Under the pieces are notes generated by a model that was not told the DNA's origin, did not search any database, and saw nothing but the letters and a program-made list of their open reading frames with translations. A stretch of 51,681 nt of DNA from Lishizhenia tianjinensis (GTDB lineage Bacteria > Bacteroidota > Bacteroidia > Flavobacteriales_D > Crocinitomicaceae), in the NCBI GenBank assembly GCA_943330745.2, contig CALQIX020000023.1, forward strand, positions 1-51,681, written 5' to 3'. Shown here piece by piece: positions 27,042 through 38,400 of the stretch; position 1 is the stretch's first letter; each line of letters opens with the position of its first letter. The position numbers were made by a program, and so were the translations under genes.

Positions 27042-27881
27042 ATGAAAAAGAGAAATGTTGAAATTGTGGTTGTTTCAGATGTACATCTAGGGACGTATGG
27101 TTCGAGAGCCAATGAATTAGTGAGTTATTTAGAATCGATAAACCCCAAAACATTGGTTTTAAATGGTGACATTATCGATATATGGCAATTCAGCAAACAC
27201 TATTTTCCAGAGTCGCACATGCGTGTTGTAAAAGCAATTATGTCACTTTTAACTGAAGGAACTATTGTTTATTACGTCACCGGCAATCATGACGAAATGC
27301 TTCGTAAATTTAAAGGATTGAAGCTGGGCAATTTTCATATTGTTAATAAAGTTGTTTTAACTCTTCCAACCGGAAAGGCTTGGATTTTCCACGGTGATGT
27401 TTTTGATACAACCATGAAGCATTCAAAATGGTTGGCCAAATTGGGCGGAAAAGGGTACGATTTATTGATTTTACTCAATACTTTTATTAACTGGGTTAGT
27501 TTAAAATTCGGCAGAGGACGCGTTTCTTTATCTAAAAAAGTGAAAGATAGTGTCAAGGGAATTATTAAGTATGTCAATGATTTTGAAGGAACTGCCGCTG
27601 AAATTGCAATGGAAAATAATTATACCTATGTGATTTGTGGACACATACACCAACCAAAAATCAGAGAATTTTCCAACGAACGAGGAAATAAAGTAACCTA
27701 TTTAAATTCAGGAGATTGGGTTGAAAATATGACTAGCCTTGAATACAATGCCAAAAAATGGAGGATTTTTGATTATCAAAAAGAATATTCATCAATTCAA
27801 AATGAAAATAATACGGATAAATCATTAGTTGATAGTTATAATTATTCCGATTTACTTAATGAATTAATTAATTCCAATTGA
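27042..27881 (+). CDS. UDP-2,3-diacylglucosamine diphosphatase-like metallophosphoesterase (LpxH-like)
   Basis: A 279-residue calcineurin-like phosphoesterase. All metal-ligand blocks are present in order: SDVHLG, NGDIIDIWQF, TGNHDEML, IFHGDVFD and CGHIHQP. The NGDIIDIWQF form is the LpxH signature (D-x-x-D followed by aromatics), so cleavage of a UDP-diacylglucosamine-like substrate in lipid A synthesis, or another membrane lipid substrate, is plausible. It is followed after 2 nt by a MJ1255-type glycosyltransferase gene and a 31-codon membrane peptide, suggesting an envelope glycolipid operon. A near-match promoter element (CAAATTTG) lies about 20 nt upstream. Confidence 0.85.
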   Translation: MKKRNVEIVVVSDVHLGTYGSRANELVSYLESINPKTLVLNGDIIDIWQFSKHYFPESHMRVVKAIMSLLTEGTIVYYVTGNHDEMLRKFKGLKLGNFHIVNKVVLTLPTGKAWIFHGDVFDTTMKHSKWLAKLGGKGYDLLILLNTFINWVSLKFGRGRVSLSKKVKDSVKGIIKYVNDFEGTAAEIAMENNYTYVICGHIHQPKIREFSNERGNKVTYLNSGDWVENMTSLEYNAKKWRIFDYQKEYSSIQNENNTDKSLVDSYNYSDLLNELINSN

Positions 27882-27883
27882 GC

Positions 27884-28936
27884 ATGAAAATACTGTATGG
27901 TATTCAAGGAACGGGCAATGGACACTTGAGTCGCGCGGAGGACATCGTGCCTCATTTGAAAAAAATAGGAGACGTAGATATTTTAGTGAGTGGTAATCAA
28001 TCTCAAGTAAATGCAAAATTCGAAATAAATTACCAGCGACTGGGATTAACATTTCTTTCTTCTAAATCAGGAAAAGTTGATTTACTGAAAACAGTAATGA
28101 ATGCAAATCCAATTCGATTTTTGAAAGAAATAAAAGATTTCCCCGTTTCACAATATGACCTTGTAATTTCAGACTTTGAGCCGGTAAGTGCATGGGCAGC
28201 CCTAACACGAAATATTCCTTGTGTTGAATTAAGTCACCAGGCAGCAGTGGCTCACCCTTTGTCGCCGAAACCTGATGCTATTAAACCAATTGGTAATTAT
28301 ATTTTAAATCATTATTGCCCCACAAAGAAAAAATATGGGTTTCACTTTAATTCCTATGATGAAACTATTTTTACACCTTTAATTCGAAAATCGATTCGAC
28401 AAATTGAAACAAGTAATCAACCGCATTATACCGTTTATCTTCCGGCTTATCATGATGATGTAATTGCCAAGGTATTGGCTAATTTCAAAATCGAATGGCA
28501 TGTTTTTTCTAAATATGCGACGAAAATTTACACTGTAGACAATATTACTTTTTTCCCTATTGATGCAGAAAAATTCACAAAAAGCCTCGCACAATGCAGT
28601 GGTATTTTATGTGGTGCAGGTTTTGAATTACCAGCAGAAGCTTTGTTTCTGGGTAAAAAACTAATGGTGATTCCGATGATTGGTCAATATGAACAACTTT
28701 GTAACGCTATTAGCCTAAAAAAACTAGGTGTTACTGTTTTGAATGAATTGAGTTTAATACATTACAGAACAATTCAAAATTGGTTAACAATCACCCTGCC
28801 AATACAAATAACCTATCAGGATCAAACTGAGCAAATTATTGAAACCATTATTCATGATTTTGAACGAAATACAATACCCAGTATTGAACTTTCTCGTCCA
28901 CTATTAAACCCTCAGTTTTATAAATTATTTTTGTAA
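27884..28936 (+). CDS. MJ1255/VC2487-type glycosyltransferase
   Basis: A 350-residue GT-B fold protein of the family known as MJ1255/VC2487 (Glyco_trans_1_3). The N-terminal GIQGTGNGHLSRAEDIVPHL segment carries the GNGHxxR signature. The middle has DLVISDFEPVSAWAA, and the C-terminal nucleotide-binding half has GAGFELPAEALFLGKKLM and MIGQYEQLCNA. It likely transfers a sugar to a lipid or polymer; donor and acceptor are unknown. The TTG-AGC codons before the ATG overlap the upstream stop, so I place the start at the ATG 27884. It is co-transcribed with the LpxH-like gene and followed at 1 nt by a membrane peptide. Confidence 0.82.
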   Translation: MKILYGIQGTGNGHLSRAEDIVPHLKKIGDVDILVSGNQSQVNAKFEINYQRLGLTFLSSKSGKVDLLKTVMNANPIRFLKEIKDFPVSQYDLVISDFEPVSAWAALTRNIPCVELSHQAAVAHPLSPKPDAIKPIGNYILNHYCPTKKKYGFHFNSYDETIFTPLIRKSIRQIETSNQPHYTVYLPAYHDDVIAKVLANFKIEWHVFSKYATKIYTVDNITFFPIDAEKFTKSLAQCSGILCGAGFELPAEALFLGKKLMVIPMIGQYEQLCNAISLKKLGVTVLNELSLIHYRTIQNWLTITLPIQITYQDQTEQIIETIIHDFERNTIPSIELSRPLLNPQFYKLFL

Positions 28937-28937
28937 A

Positions 28938-29033
28938 ATGAAGTCTAAATACATCAAACGAATTCAAATCGCACTAGTTATTTCAATCCTATCTCTTCTG
29001 CTAACGTTGTATCAATTTTATCTTGGAATATAA
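28938..29033 (+). CDS. 31-residue single-pass membrane peptide
   Basis: The frame starts with ATG 1 nt after the glycosyltransferase stop and encodes 31 residues: a basic N-terminus (MKSKYIKRIQ), then one hydrophobic helix (IALVISILSLLLTLYQFYL) and a stop. The tight spacing, the positive-inside arrangement and the absence of any competing gene in the following 87 bp support translation. It may be a small membrane partner of the glycosyltransferase. I do not recognise a family, and a chance ORF of this size cannot be excluded. Confidence 0.5.
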   Translation: MKSKYIKRIQIALVISILSLLLTLYQFYLGI

Positions 29034-29120
29034 GGTGATTGGGTGATTTAACACAAATACAATGTTAATATAAAGATTACTTACTTTTAATTTAGGAGAT
29101 TTGTACAAAATTAACCTACA

Positions 29121-32100
29121 TTGAAACTACAATTCTTATTTTGCTATACGTTTGTCGTATTTTTTTCATTCGATTTCTTTGGCCAATCTCTCATTTTAAA
29201 CGAAGTTTCGCAAGGACCTTCTGGATCAAAGGAATATGTGGAATTATTAGTAATTCCGGGTACGACTTCCTATAACTGCTCAAACTACTGCCTCGATCTT
29301 CGTGGTTGGATATTGGATGACAACAATGGTTATTTTTCTGGTGGACCAACCTCTGGTGTAGGAATTGCTAATGGAGCTGTACGTTTTAAAAACGACCCGT
29401 TTTGGCAATGCATTCCAATAGGAACCTTAATTGTAGTTTATAATGATTTAGATCCAAATGTTTCCTTGCCTGCAAATGATATTTCAATTGTTGATGGAAA
29501 TTGCAGAATAATCTTACCTGTATCTTCCTTTTTATTTGAACACCAAACAACATCTCCCACAACTACAACCTCTAACTATCCGGGTGCGGGATGGAATTCT
29601 GGTGGTTTATGGGGACCTATATCAATGGCAAATGGTGGAGATGCTTTTCAAGTATATAATTCGACAAACTTAATCTCGCCAGCACATGGAGTTAGTTGGG
29701 CAAATAACAATCTGAATACAATTATCTATTTTGCTGGATCTGCCACAAATTCTGTTTATTATTTCGCAAATACAATTGACAATAATCCATCGAACCAATC
29801 CAATTGGATAGCGGGGACTTGCACTGTGCCAAATAACCAAACTCCTGGACTACCCAACAATGCTGCGAATTCAGCCTATATATCTTCACTAAATTATAAC
29901 TGCGCTGGACCATTAGTTGCAACGCTAACTAGCTCCATTGACGCCAGTAATTGTCTTTGTAATGGACAAGCTTCGGTAAATGCTTCTGGATCTGTACCGG
30001 GTTATACCTATGCTTGGTATAATTCTTCTTTTACTCCCATTGGACAAAATACATCCAACGCAACTAACTTGTGCGCCGGGACATATTCTTGCATCGTTAG
30101 TTCTTCCATTAATTGCACGGATACAATTTTGGTTACCATCAATAATTCTGCCGCTGCAATCACTCCAACATTTAATCCAATTGCTCCAATTTGTGCCGGA
30201 GGAACGATCAACCTTCCAACAACTTCACTCAACGGAATCAACGGAGCATGGTCGCCTGCTGTGGATAATACACAAACCACAACCTATACCTTTACGCCAA
30301 CTGCTGGACAATGCGCTACGACAACCACTTTGCAAGTTTCTGTTGGTGCACCACAAACTCCAAGTTTTGCTCCCGTTGGGCCCTATTGCTCAGGGGCATC
30401 GTTTTCGTTACCAACCTCAAGTATTGAAGGCTTTACCGGTTCGTGGTCGCCAGCGTTAGTACCAACAGCAACCACCAATTACACCTTTACGCCTGCGGCT
30501 GGTCAATGTGCTACAACAACCAATTTGTCGGTAACAATCAATCCAATTCCAACGGTTACTATTTTGGAAAACCCAACCATTTGTGCAGGTCAAACTACTG
30601 TATTAACAACAAGTACAAGCATTCCGGGAGGATCTTTCGCTTGGTCACCCGGACAAACTACCCCAACAATATCCGTTAATCCAGTAACAACTACAAACTA
30701 TTCTGTGATTTATACCCTTAATGGCTGTTCCAGCTTAGCTTCCAATTCTCTTGTAACGGTGAATTCAATCATCACTCCAACATTTAATCCAATTGCTCCA
30801 ATTTGTGCCGGAGGAACGATCAACCTTCCAACAACTTCACTCAACGGAATTTCAGGTTTGTGGTCGCCTGCAGTGGATAATACTCAAACTACCACTTATA
30901 CGTTTACTCCAACGGCTGGACAATGCGCCGGGACAACCACATTGCAAGTTTCGGTTGGTGCAACACAAACTCCAAGTTTTGCTCCCGTTGGGCCCTATTG
31001 CTCAGGAGCATCGTTTTCGTTACCAACCATCAGTATTGAAGGCTTTACCGGTTCGTGGTCGCCAGCGTTAGTACCAACAGCAACCACCAATTACACCTTT
31101 ACGCCTGCTGCTGGTCAATGTGCTACAACAACCAATTTGTCGGTAACGATTAATCCAATTCCAACGGTTACTATTTTGGAAAACCCAACCATTTGTGCAG
31201 GCCAAAACACTGTATTAACAACAAGTACAAGCATTCCGGGAGGATCTTTCGCTTGGTCACCCGGTCAAACTACCCCAATAATATCCGTTAATCCAGCAAC
31301 AACTACAAACTATTCTGTGATTTATACCCTTAATGGCTGTTCCAGCTTAGCTTCCAATTCTCTTGTAACGGTGAGTAACTCAGTTTTACCGCAATTTGCA
31401 CCTTGGGGGCCATACTGTCAAAATGATGTGTTAGTGCAAGTAATTTTACCTCAAACGTCAATCAATGGAATTACTGGAACATGGAATCCACAAATGGTTT
31501 CAACAGCTACTGCAGGTATTTCAACCTATACGTTTACACCAACAGCTGGACAATGTGCTTCCGTTTTTCAATTACAAGTAGAAACATTTGCAACACCAAT
31601 TTTAAACGCTGGTGCAGATTTAACAATCTGTAATGGAAATTCAGTAACATTGACTGCAACAGGTGGAATTCAATACGTTTGGTCGAATTCGGTTCAAAAT
31701 GGAATTCCTTTTCAAGCAGCTATCTCTTCCGAATATTCTGTTTCAGCTACTGATATCAATGGTTGTGTAGGATATGATACGGTGAATATTACGGTTTTAG
31801 CCAGTCCAAATGCTTCTTTCACTCCCGATGTAACTAGTGGCATTGCCCCATTAAGCGTTCAATTTACAAATACCAGTACAAACGCTACTTCCTATGCTTG
31901 GAATTTTGGAAACGGAAATACATTGGCAGTTTCGAATACAAATACGGTTAGCTCCACCTATTTAACGGCACAATCATATACGGTTTGGTTGGTGGCTTCC
32001 AATGGTTTTTGTGCTGATTCTGCTCTAACTACAATCATTGTATTACCAGCAGGGGCTCCGGAAATAGTTATACCAAATGTATTTACTCCAAATGAAGACA

Positions 32101-32333
32101 ACTCCAATGACGAATGGATTATTCAAACAACGAATGTAGCAAGTATCGAAATTGTTATTCTTAATCGGTGGGGCAATGTCATGGCACAAATCACTGATTT
32201 AGCTACCGGTTGGAATGGTAAAACAACCAAAGGAGATGACGCAACGGACGGCACCTATTTTTACAAATACACGGCACAAGCAATAAATGGTGAGAATCTA
32301 TCCGGTCACGGGTTTCTGATGTTGCTGAGATAA
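29121..32333 (+). CDS. Secreted protein with lamin-tail-like domain, Ig/PKD repeats and CHU_C (T9SS type B) domain
   Basis: A 1070-residue secreted protein. The signal peptide (MKLQFLFCYTFVVFFSFDFFGQ) starts with TTG at 29121; an in-frame TAA at 29112 blocks any earlier start, so the TTG is well supported. An N-terminal lamin-tail-like domain follows (LILNEVSQGPSGSKEYVEL, LDLRGWILDDN). Next come Cys-containing Ig-like repeats, including a duplicated 204-residue unit, and one PKD domain (APLSVQFTNTS, YAWNFGNGNT). The C-terminus is a gliding-motility-associated CHU_C domain (IVIPNVFTPNEDNSNDEW, ILNRWGNVM, DGTYFYKY). T9SS export and surface attachment are expected. It could serve in adhesion or gliding; the sequence does not say which. 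Confidence 0.88.
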   Translation: MKLQFLFCYTFVVFFSFDFFGQSLILNEVSQGPSGSKEYVELLVIPGTTSYNCSNYCLDLRGWILDDNNGYFSGGPTSGVGIANGAVRFKNDPFWQCIPIGTLIVVYNDLDPNVSLPANDISIVDGNCRIILPVSSFLFEHQTTSPTTTTSNYPGAGWNSGGLWGPISMANGGDAFQVYNSTNLISPAHGVSWANNNLNTIIYFAGSATNSVYYFANTIDNNPSNQSNWIAGTCTVPNNQTPGLPNNAANSAYISSLNYNCAGPLVATLTSSIDASNCLCNGQASVNASGSVPGYTYAWYNSSFTPIGQNTSNATNLCAGTYSCIVSSSINCTDTILVTINNSAAAITPTFNPIAPICAGGTINLPTTSLNGINGAWSPAVDNTQTTTYTFTPTAGQCATTTTLQVSVGAPQTPSFAPVGPYCSGASFSLPTSSIEGFTGSWSPALVPTATTNYTFTPAAGQCATTTNLSVTINPIPTVTILENPTICAGQTTVLTTSTSIPGGSFAWSPGQTTPTISVNPVTTTNYSVIYTLNGCSSLASNSLVTVNSIITPTFNPIAPICAGGTINLPTTSLNGISGLWSPAVDNTQTTTYTFTPTAGQCAGTTTLQVSVGATQTPSFAPVGPYCSGASFSLPTISIEGFTGSWSPALVPTATTNYTFTPAAGQCATTTNLSVTINPIPTVTILENPTICAGQNTVLTTSTSIPGGSFAWSPGQTTPIISVNPATTTNYSVIYTLNGCSSLASNSLVTVSNSVLPQFAPWGPYCQNDVLVQVILPQTSINGITGTWNPQMVSTATAGISTYTFTPTAGQCASVFQLQVETFATPILNAGADLTICNGNSVTLTATGGIQYVWSNSVQNGIPFQAAISSEYSVSATDINGCVGYDTVNITVLASPNASFTPDVTSGIAPLSVQFTNTSTNATSYAWNFGNGNTLAVSNTNTVSSTYLTAQSYTVWLVASNGFCADSALTTIIVLPAGAPEIVIPNVFTPNEDNSNDEWIIQTTNVASIEIVILNRWGNVMAQITDLATGWNGKTTKGDDATDGTYFYKYTAQAINGENLSGHGFLMLLR
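30159..31382 (+). repeat. 612-bp in-frame tandem duplication (two copies)
   Basis: The sequence from 30159 to 30770 is repeated directly at 30771-31382, offset exactly 612 bp (204 codons). The first roughly 75 bp are identical, the next roughly 120 bp contain many, mostly synonymous, differences, and the last roughly 400 bp differ at only about a dozen or so sites. Each copy holds two Ig-like subrepeats and a third segment (ICAGQTTVLTTST). Confidence 0.9.
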
Positions 32334-32451
32334 GACATTAATAAGAAATAAATTAAAATCTGTAAAAGATTAATTGATTATTAATCTAAATATAATTTTG
32401 AATTGAACAATAATTCATAGTAAAACCCGAAATTTGCGCTAAATTAAGCGC

Positions 32452-35400
32452 ATGCATACTACAGTAAATCAAAACAATCCGTTGAACGTAACTTCCAACA
32501 TTCTACTCACCAATCAACCGAAAGAACAAGGTGTTTTAACTGAAAACAACGATTGCATTATCGTTCATGTTGAATCTGTTACCGTGGAAATTTCGCGATC
32601 TCCAAAAAAAACCCTATTAACCAAACCTAAAAACATGATACATTTCATTGCTCAAGCAATTTTTAAAAAACAAAAAGCGTCTTTGGTAACGCTACTGCTT
32701 CTTGCAGTTTTGTCTGTGAATGTAGGATGGGGTCAGACCACAAGATATTGGAAAGGAACAGGAACCTGGACGTCTGCTAATCAATGGGCAACAACCAGTG
32801 GTGGCACCTATAATACAACTTGGGTTAGCAATGATGTTGCTGTTTTTGATGTTGCCTCAAGTACAGTAACTTTCGCAAGCTCAGGTGTCACTGGGATCAC
32901 AGCAAATCAAAATGTAACTTTCACAGCAGCGGGAACCCTATCAACAAATGGAACAAATATTCCTGTTTTAGTTGCAAGTGGTATGACTTTGAATTTGGCA
33001 GGTCAAGCAATATCAACTGCAGTTGGAACCGGCTTTTCAAAAAATGGTTTAGGTACATTAATAATTACTTCTGGGGGAGCATATCCAGGAGGGTTTACTT
33101 TGAATAATGGCACCATGCAGGTAGGTGGTGTAAATGCTCTAGGAACTGGCGGTGCATTAACTTTGAACGGAGGTGTTTTAACCGTGAATTCAGCCACTGC
33201 TCGAGACTTTACTGCAAAATTTAATACGGGTGGAATTATAATAGGTGGCAATTTTCAATTAGGTGATGCTGTCAATGTATCAGCAGGCACAGGAAATTTG
33301 ACTTTCTCAAACGCTACCTCTCTCGGTGCTGCTACAAGAACAATTACAATAGGCGGTGCTGGAACATACACTTTAGGTGGTGTAATTTCTGGTTCAGCTG
33401 GTTCAGGTCTTATTATTAATACTACTTCTACAGGTAATATTACTCTGACTGCAGCAAATACATATACAGGTAACACAACAATTAATGGTAATTTAATACT
33501 TAATACTGGAGGTTCAATTGCTAGTTCACCAATAATCACAGTTGGCTCTGGAGGAACGTTTAATGTGTCTGGCTTAACCACCGCATTATCTTTAGGCGCA
33601 AGTCAATCGTTAAAAAGTTCAGCAACTGGTTCTAACACAACCGCTACAATTACCGTTGCTTCAAGTAAAGGAATTACCTTGTCGGCAGGTGGATTAGAAT
33701 TCACTGCTTATGGAGGGGGTGCAACAGCTCCACTAACTGTCAATGGTGCGGCAGCTAGTTTGGCTTTAGCTAGCGCGCCTATTACAATTACAACAACAAC
33801 TGCATTAGCGGCTGGCACTTACAAATTAATTGCAATAGGTGGGTCAGTAACTGCAGCTGTTAGTGGAACGATCGGAACCTTAACTATGGCTGGTTCAGGC
33901 TTGGCATCAAATACTACAGGTGCGTTATCAATTGTAAATGGGGAATTAATCTTAACTGTAACTGCCACCCCAACCCTCACAGCGGCAACTTTATCATCCG
34001 CAATTTCAAATGTATATGGAACCGCTTCAACGGGAGTTAGCTTTACTGCATCTGGTTCCAATTTAACAGGCAACATAACCGCTACTGCTCAAACAGGATT
34101 TGCTGTTTCAACAACACTTGGTTCAGGTTATGGTTCTTCAGTTTCCGTTGCATCAGGTACTACAGTATATGTTCAATCAACGGCAACGAAAGCGGTAAGT
34201 ACATTTAATACTGCGACAGCAGTAGTTTTATCAGGAGGCGGAGCTGCTTCATCTGTTAATATCACAACTTCCGCATCTGGAAATGCAGTTACTCAAAAAG
34301 CACTCACGATTTCATCCGCAGCAGCAACAAGTAAAACGTATGATCGAACAACAACCGCAACGATAACAGGCTCCCTTTCTGGAGTCGTAAATAGCGATGT
34401 AGTAACCTTATCCGGTGCAGGAACATTTGCTCAATCCAACATTGGAACTGCAATTAGCGTTACTTCTACATCTACGTTAGGGGGCGCCGGTGCAGCTAAT
34501 TATTCATTGACTCAACCAACTGGATTGACAGCAAACATTACCGCAAAAACACTAACAGTTTCAGGAGCATCTGCTAGCAATAAAACGTATGATGGAACAA
34601 ATACAGCAACGGTTACAGGTGGTTCACTCGTTGGAATAGTTTCTCCCGATGCAGTTTCACTTTCACAATCGGGAACTTTTTCTCAAACAACCATTGGAAC
34701 AACACTATCAGTTACATCAACTTCCACAATTGGTGGAGCAGATGCAGGAAATTACACATTGACTCAACCAACGGGTTTAACAGCAAATATTACTGCAAAA
34801 GCATTGACCATTTCAGGAATGACTGCATCAGATAAAACGTATGAAGGAACAACAACAGCAACTCTTTCAGGAGGTTCGTTAGTTGGTGTTGTTTCGCCCG
34901 ATGTTGTTACACTTACTCAAACAGGAACGTTTTCTCAATCAAATGCAGGGAATGGACTTACAATAAGCTCTACGTCTACCCTTGGTGGAGCTGATGCAGG
35001 GAATTATTCATTAACTCAACCTTCTGGAATTACAGCTTCCATTACAAAAGCAACTCCTGTAATCAATTCTTCACCATCAGCATCCGACATTACTTTGGGT
35101 CAAGCATTATCTTCATCAACTTTAACAAGTGGTTCAGCAACTCCTTCAGGAGGTTCATTCGCCTTTACCTCTCCTTCAACGGTTCCTGGATCTACTGGAT
35201 CTTATTCTGCTAGCGTTACCTATTCACCCACTGATGGTACAAATTATAACACGGTTTCAGGAACAACAAATGTGAACGTGAATGCTGCTTTAACACCGAC
35301 ATTAAATTCCGTTACCTTATCATCAAATTTAACTTCAACTTATGGAACTGCTTCAAGTGGTATTAGTTTTTCACCGAGTGGATCAAATTTATCAGGGAAC

Positions 35401-38400
35401 ATAACCGTTACCGCTCAAAGTGGTTTTGAAGTATCAACATCGTCTGGTTCAGGCTATGGAGCTTCTGTTTCTGTTGCAAGTGGTTCAACAGTATATGTAA
35501 GCTTCTCCTCCACTATGAACGCTGGCATATATAGCAATACTGTATTTGCAGTTATTTCCAGCGCTGGAGCAAGTAATTTAAATGCCACTACCTCATCTAC
35601 GGGAAATATTGTTTCTCCAAAAGCATTATCGATTAGTCCTGCTACTATTGCTTCTAAATCATATGATGGCTCAAATACTTGTGGAACAATTACACAAGGT
35701 ACATTATCCGGATTTGTAGGCTCTGAAACCGTAACAATTTCGTCAGTCACAGGTACATATTCAGATGCCAATGTTGGAACTGGAAAAACAGCAACAATCA
35801 TTTATACATTGGCAAATGGTTCAAATGGTGGTTTGGCAATTAACTATGCGCTTGCCAATACCAATGAAACGGGAGATATCACCTCCAAAACATTATCCAT
35901 ATCAGCTGCAACCATTGCTTCCAAAGTGTATGATGCTTCTTCATCAACGGGAACAATCACCGCTGGAACACTTTCAGGTTTTGTAGGTTCAGAAACAGTT
36001 TCATTGTCAACAGTCACGGGGATTTATTCTGATGCAAATGTTGGAACGGGAAAAACGGCTACTATTTCTTATACCTTGGCTAATGGATCAAACGGTGGTT
36101 TAGCTACAAACTACACCTTGAGTAACACCTCATCAACTGGAAATATTACGGCCAAATCGTTGAGTATTTCTGCCGCATCTATTGCCTCTAAAACGTATGA
36201 TGCGTCTGCAACAAGCGGAACAGTAACACCGGGAACGCTTTCAGGATTTGTGGGGTCAGAAACAGTTACGGTTTCAGCTGCCGTTGGAACGTATGCTGAT
36301 GGAAATGTTGGAACAGGAAAATCTGCAACAATTGTTTATACATTAGGAAATGGCATAAACGGTGGTTTAGCAACGAATTATACCTTAGCTAACACTGTTG
36401 GAACAGGAAATATTACAGGAAAAGCATTAACAATCGTTGGAGCAACCGCCCAAAATAAATCGTATGATGGAACAACTACAGCAACAATTAGTGGTGGAAC
36501 ATTAAGTGGAATAGAGTCTGGGGATGTTGTTACACTTTCACAATTGGGAACGTTTGCTACATCCAATGCAGGAACAGGAATTGCGGTAACTTCAACAAGT
36601 ACAATTGGAGGAGCCAGCAGTGCTAACTATAGCTTGACTCAACCAAATGGATTAACTGCTGATATAACGGCAGCCAATTTGACTATCACAGCAAATAATG
36701 TTAGTAAAAATTCAGGAGTGGCTTTATCCGGTGGAGCAGGTTCAACTGCGTTCACTTCAAGTGGGCTTCAAAATGGACAAACGATTGGATCGGTTACGAT
36801 TTCTTATGGTTCGGCAGGTTCAGCAACTGGTGATGGTATTACTCCTGGTATTTATAGTTCTCAAGTTACACCCTCTTTAGCAACTGGTGGCACATTTAAC
36901 TCAGCTAATTATTCAATAAGTTATGTGGCGGGGAGTATTACCGTAATTTCTGCTCCTATTGCTATCGCAATTCAAGATTTTGAGACTGTGCCTGCAACAC
37001 CTACTTTAGGTTATCAATCAAATGCTGCAGGGTCTTTAATTTCAGGAGCATCAGGCACTGGTGACAGGCCTGCAAGCTCAAACTACTTTATCAGCTCAAA
37101 TACAGCATGGAATGCTAATAATACCTCATCGATTTTAACCTTTTCAAATGTCACAGGACTTGGATCATATATTTCAAAATACTACGAATTTCGATTGGCA
37201 TCTTATTCAAATGCTTCGACAGGCAATGGTGCTGATGCAACTGATATTGCAACAGTAGAGGTATCGCTAGACGGCGGAACTAATTGGTCTTCTGAACTCA
37301 GGGTTTTAGGAAACTCTAATGCTTATTGGAGCTATTCTGCGACTGGATTAGCATCAATTACTTATGACGGAAATAATACTCCTACTGATTTTCAACCTGC
37401 GGGTGGAGGATCTAGAACTACGGACGGCTATTCAACGATAAAAATCAATTTATCAGATTTATCCGTACAAGCGAGACTAAGAATCACTCTTTTAAATAAT
37501 GCAACAGGCGAAAGATGGGTAATTGATGATGTGAAATTGATAGGTACAATAAATACTTTACCAACAATCTTGATTTCATCTACTTCCCTAACTGGCTTCT
37601 CTCAAAACTCATCCACACCTAGTTCGGAACAAAGCTATACGGTGTCCGGTGATAATTTAACAAATGATGTAACTATTACCCCTCCAGCTGGTTATGAGAT
37701 TTCAACTTCTACTGGTGGTAGTTTTTCGGCAACCAATCCGATAACTTTATCAGCATCTGGTGGTAATTTAGTTGGAGAGCCGGTAACAATTTATGTGAGA
37801 CAAAGCGCTAGTACACTTGGAGTTATTTCAGGCAACATAACACATTCCAGCACCGGAGCTAATAGTCCTAATGTGGCAGTTTCAGGTACACGAACTGGAT
37901 CCTATTATTCCAAAGCAACTGGTAATCTTGATGATATTAATTCATGGGGAAGCAACACAGATGGAAGTGGAAGTAACCCTAGTAATTTCTCAACAGATGG
38001 TATCATTTATGAAATAAGAAATAGGACCAATGCAACCATTGGAGCGAATTGGACCGTTACAGGAACTGCATCCAAAGTATTAGTTGGTGACGGAACGAAT
38101 AGTACAGATTTTACCATTCCTTCGGGTTTTGTTCTAACTGGAACAGTAGATGTCAGTAATTCCGCTGAACTTACTCTAGAAAATACGACTGCGCCAACTT
38201 TTGGAACATTTGCAACAAATAGCACATTAGAATATAAAGACTTGCCAATTACGCTATCGACTTCAACAACTTACAAAAATCTAAAATTAACTGGTTCAGG
38301 AACGAAAACTTTTCCAGGTGGAACAACAAATGTAACAGGTAATCTTATTTTTACGAATACAACGATAGATGGCGGTTCAGGGCCTTTTAGTACTATTTCA

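Noticed and set aside
30159..31382. Possible CRISPR array
   Set aside because: The repeats are 612 bp long, in frame and coding for Ig-like domains; there are no short spacers and no cas genes.
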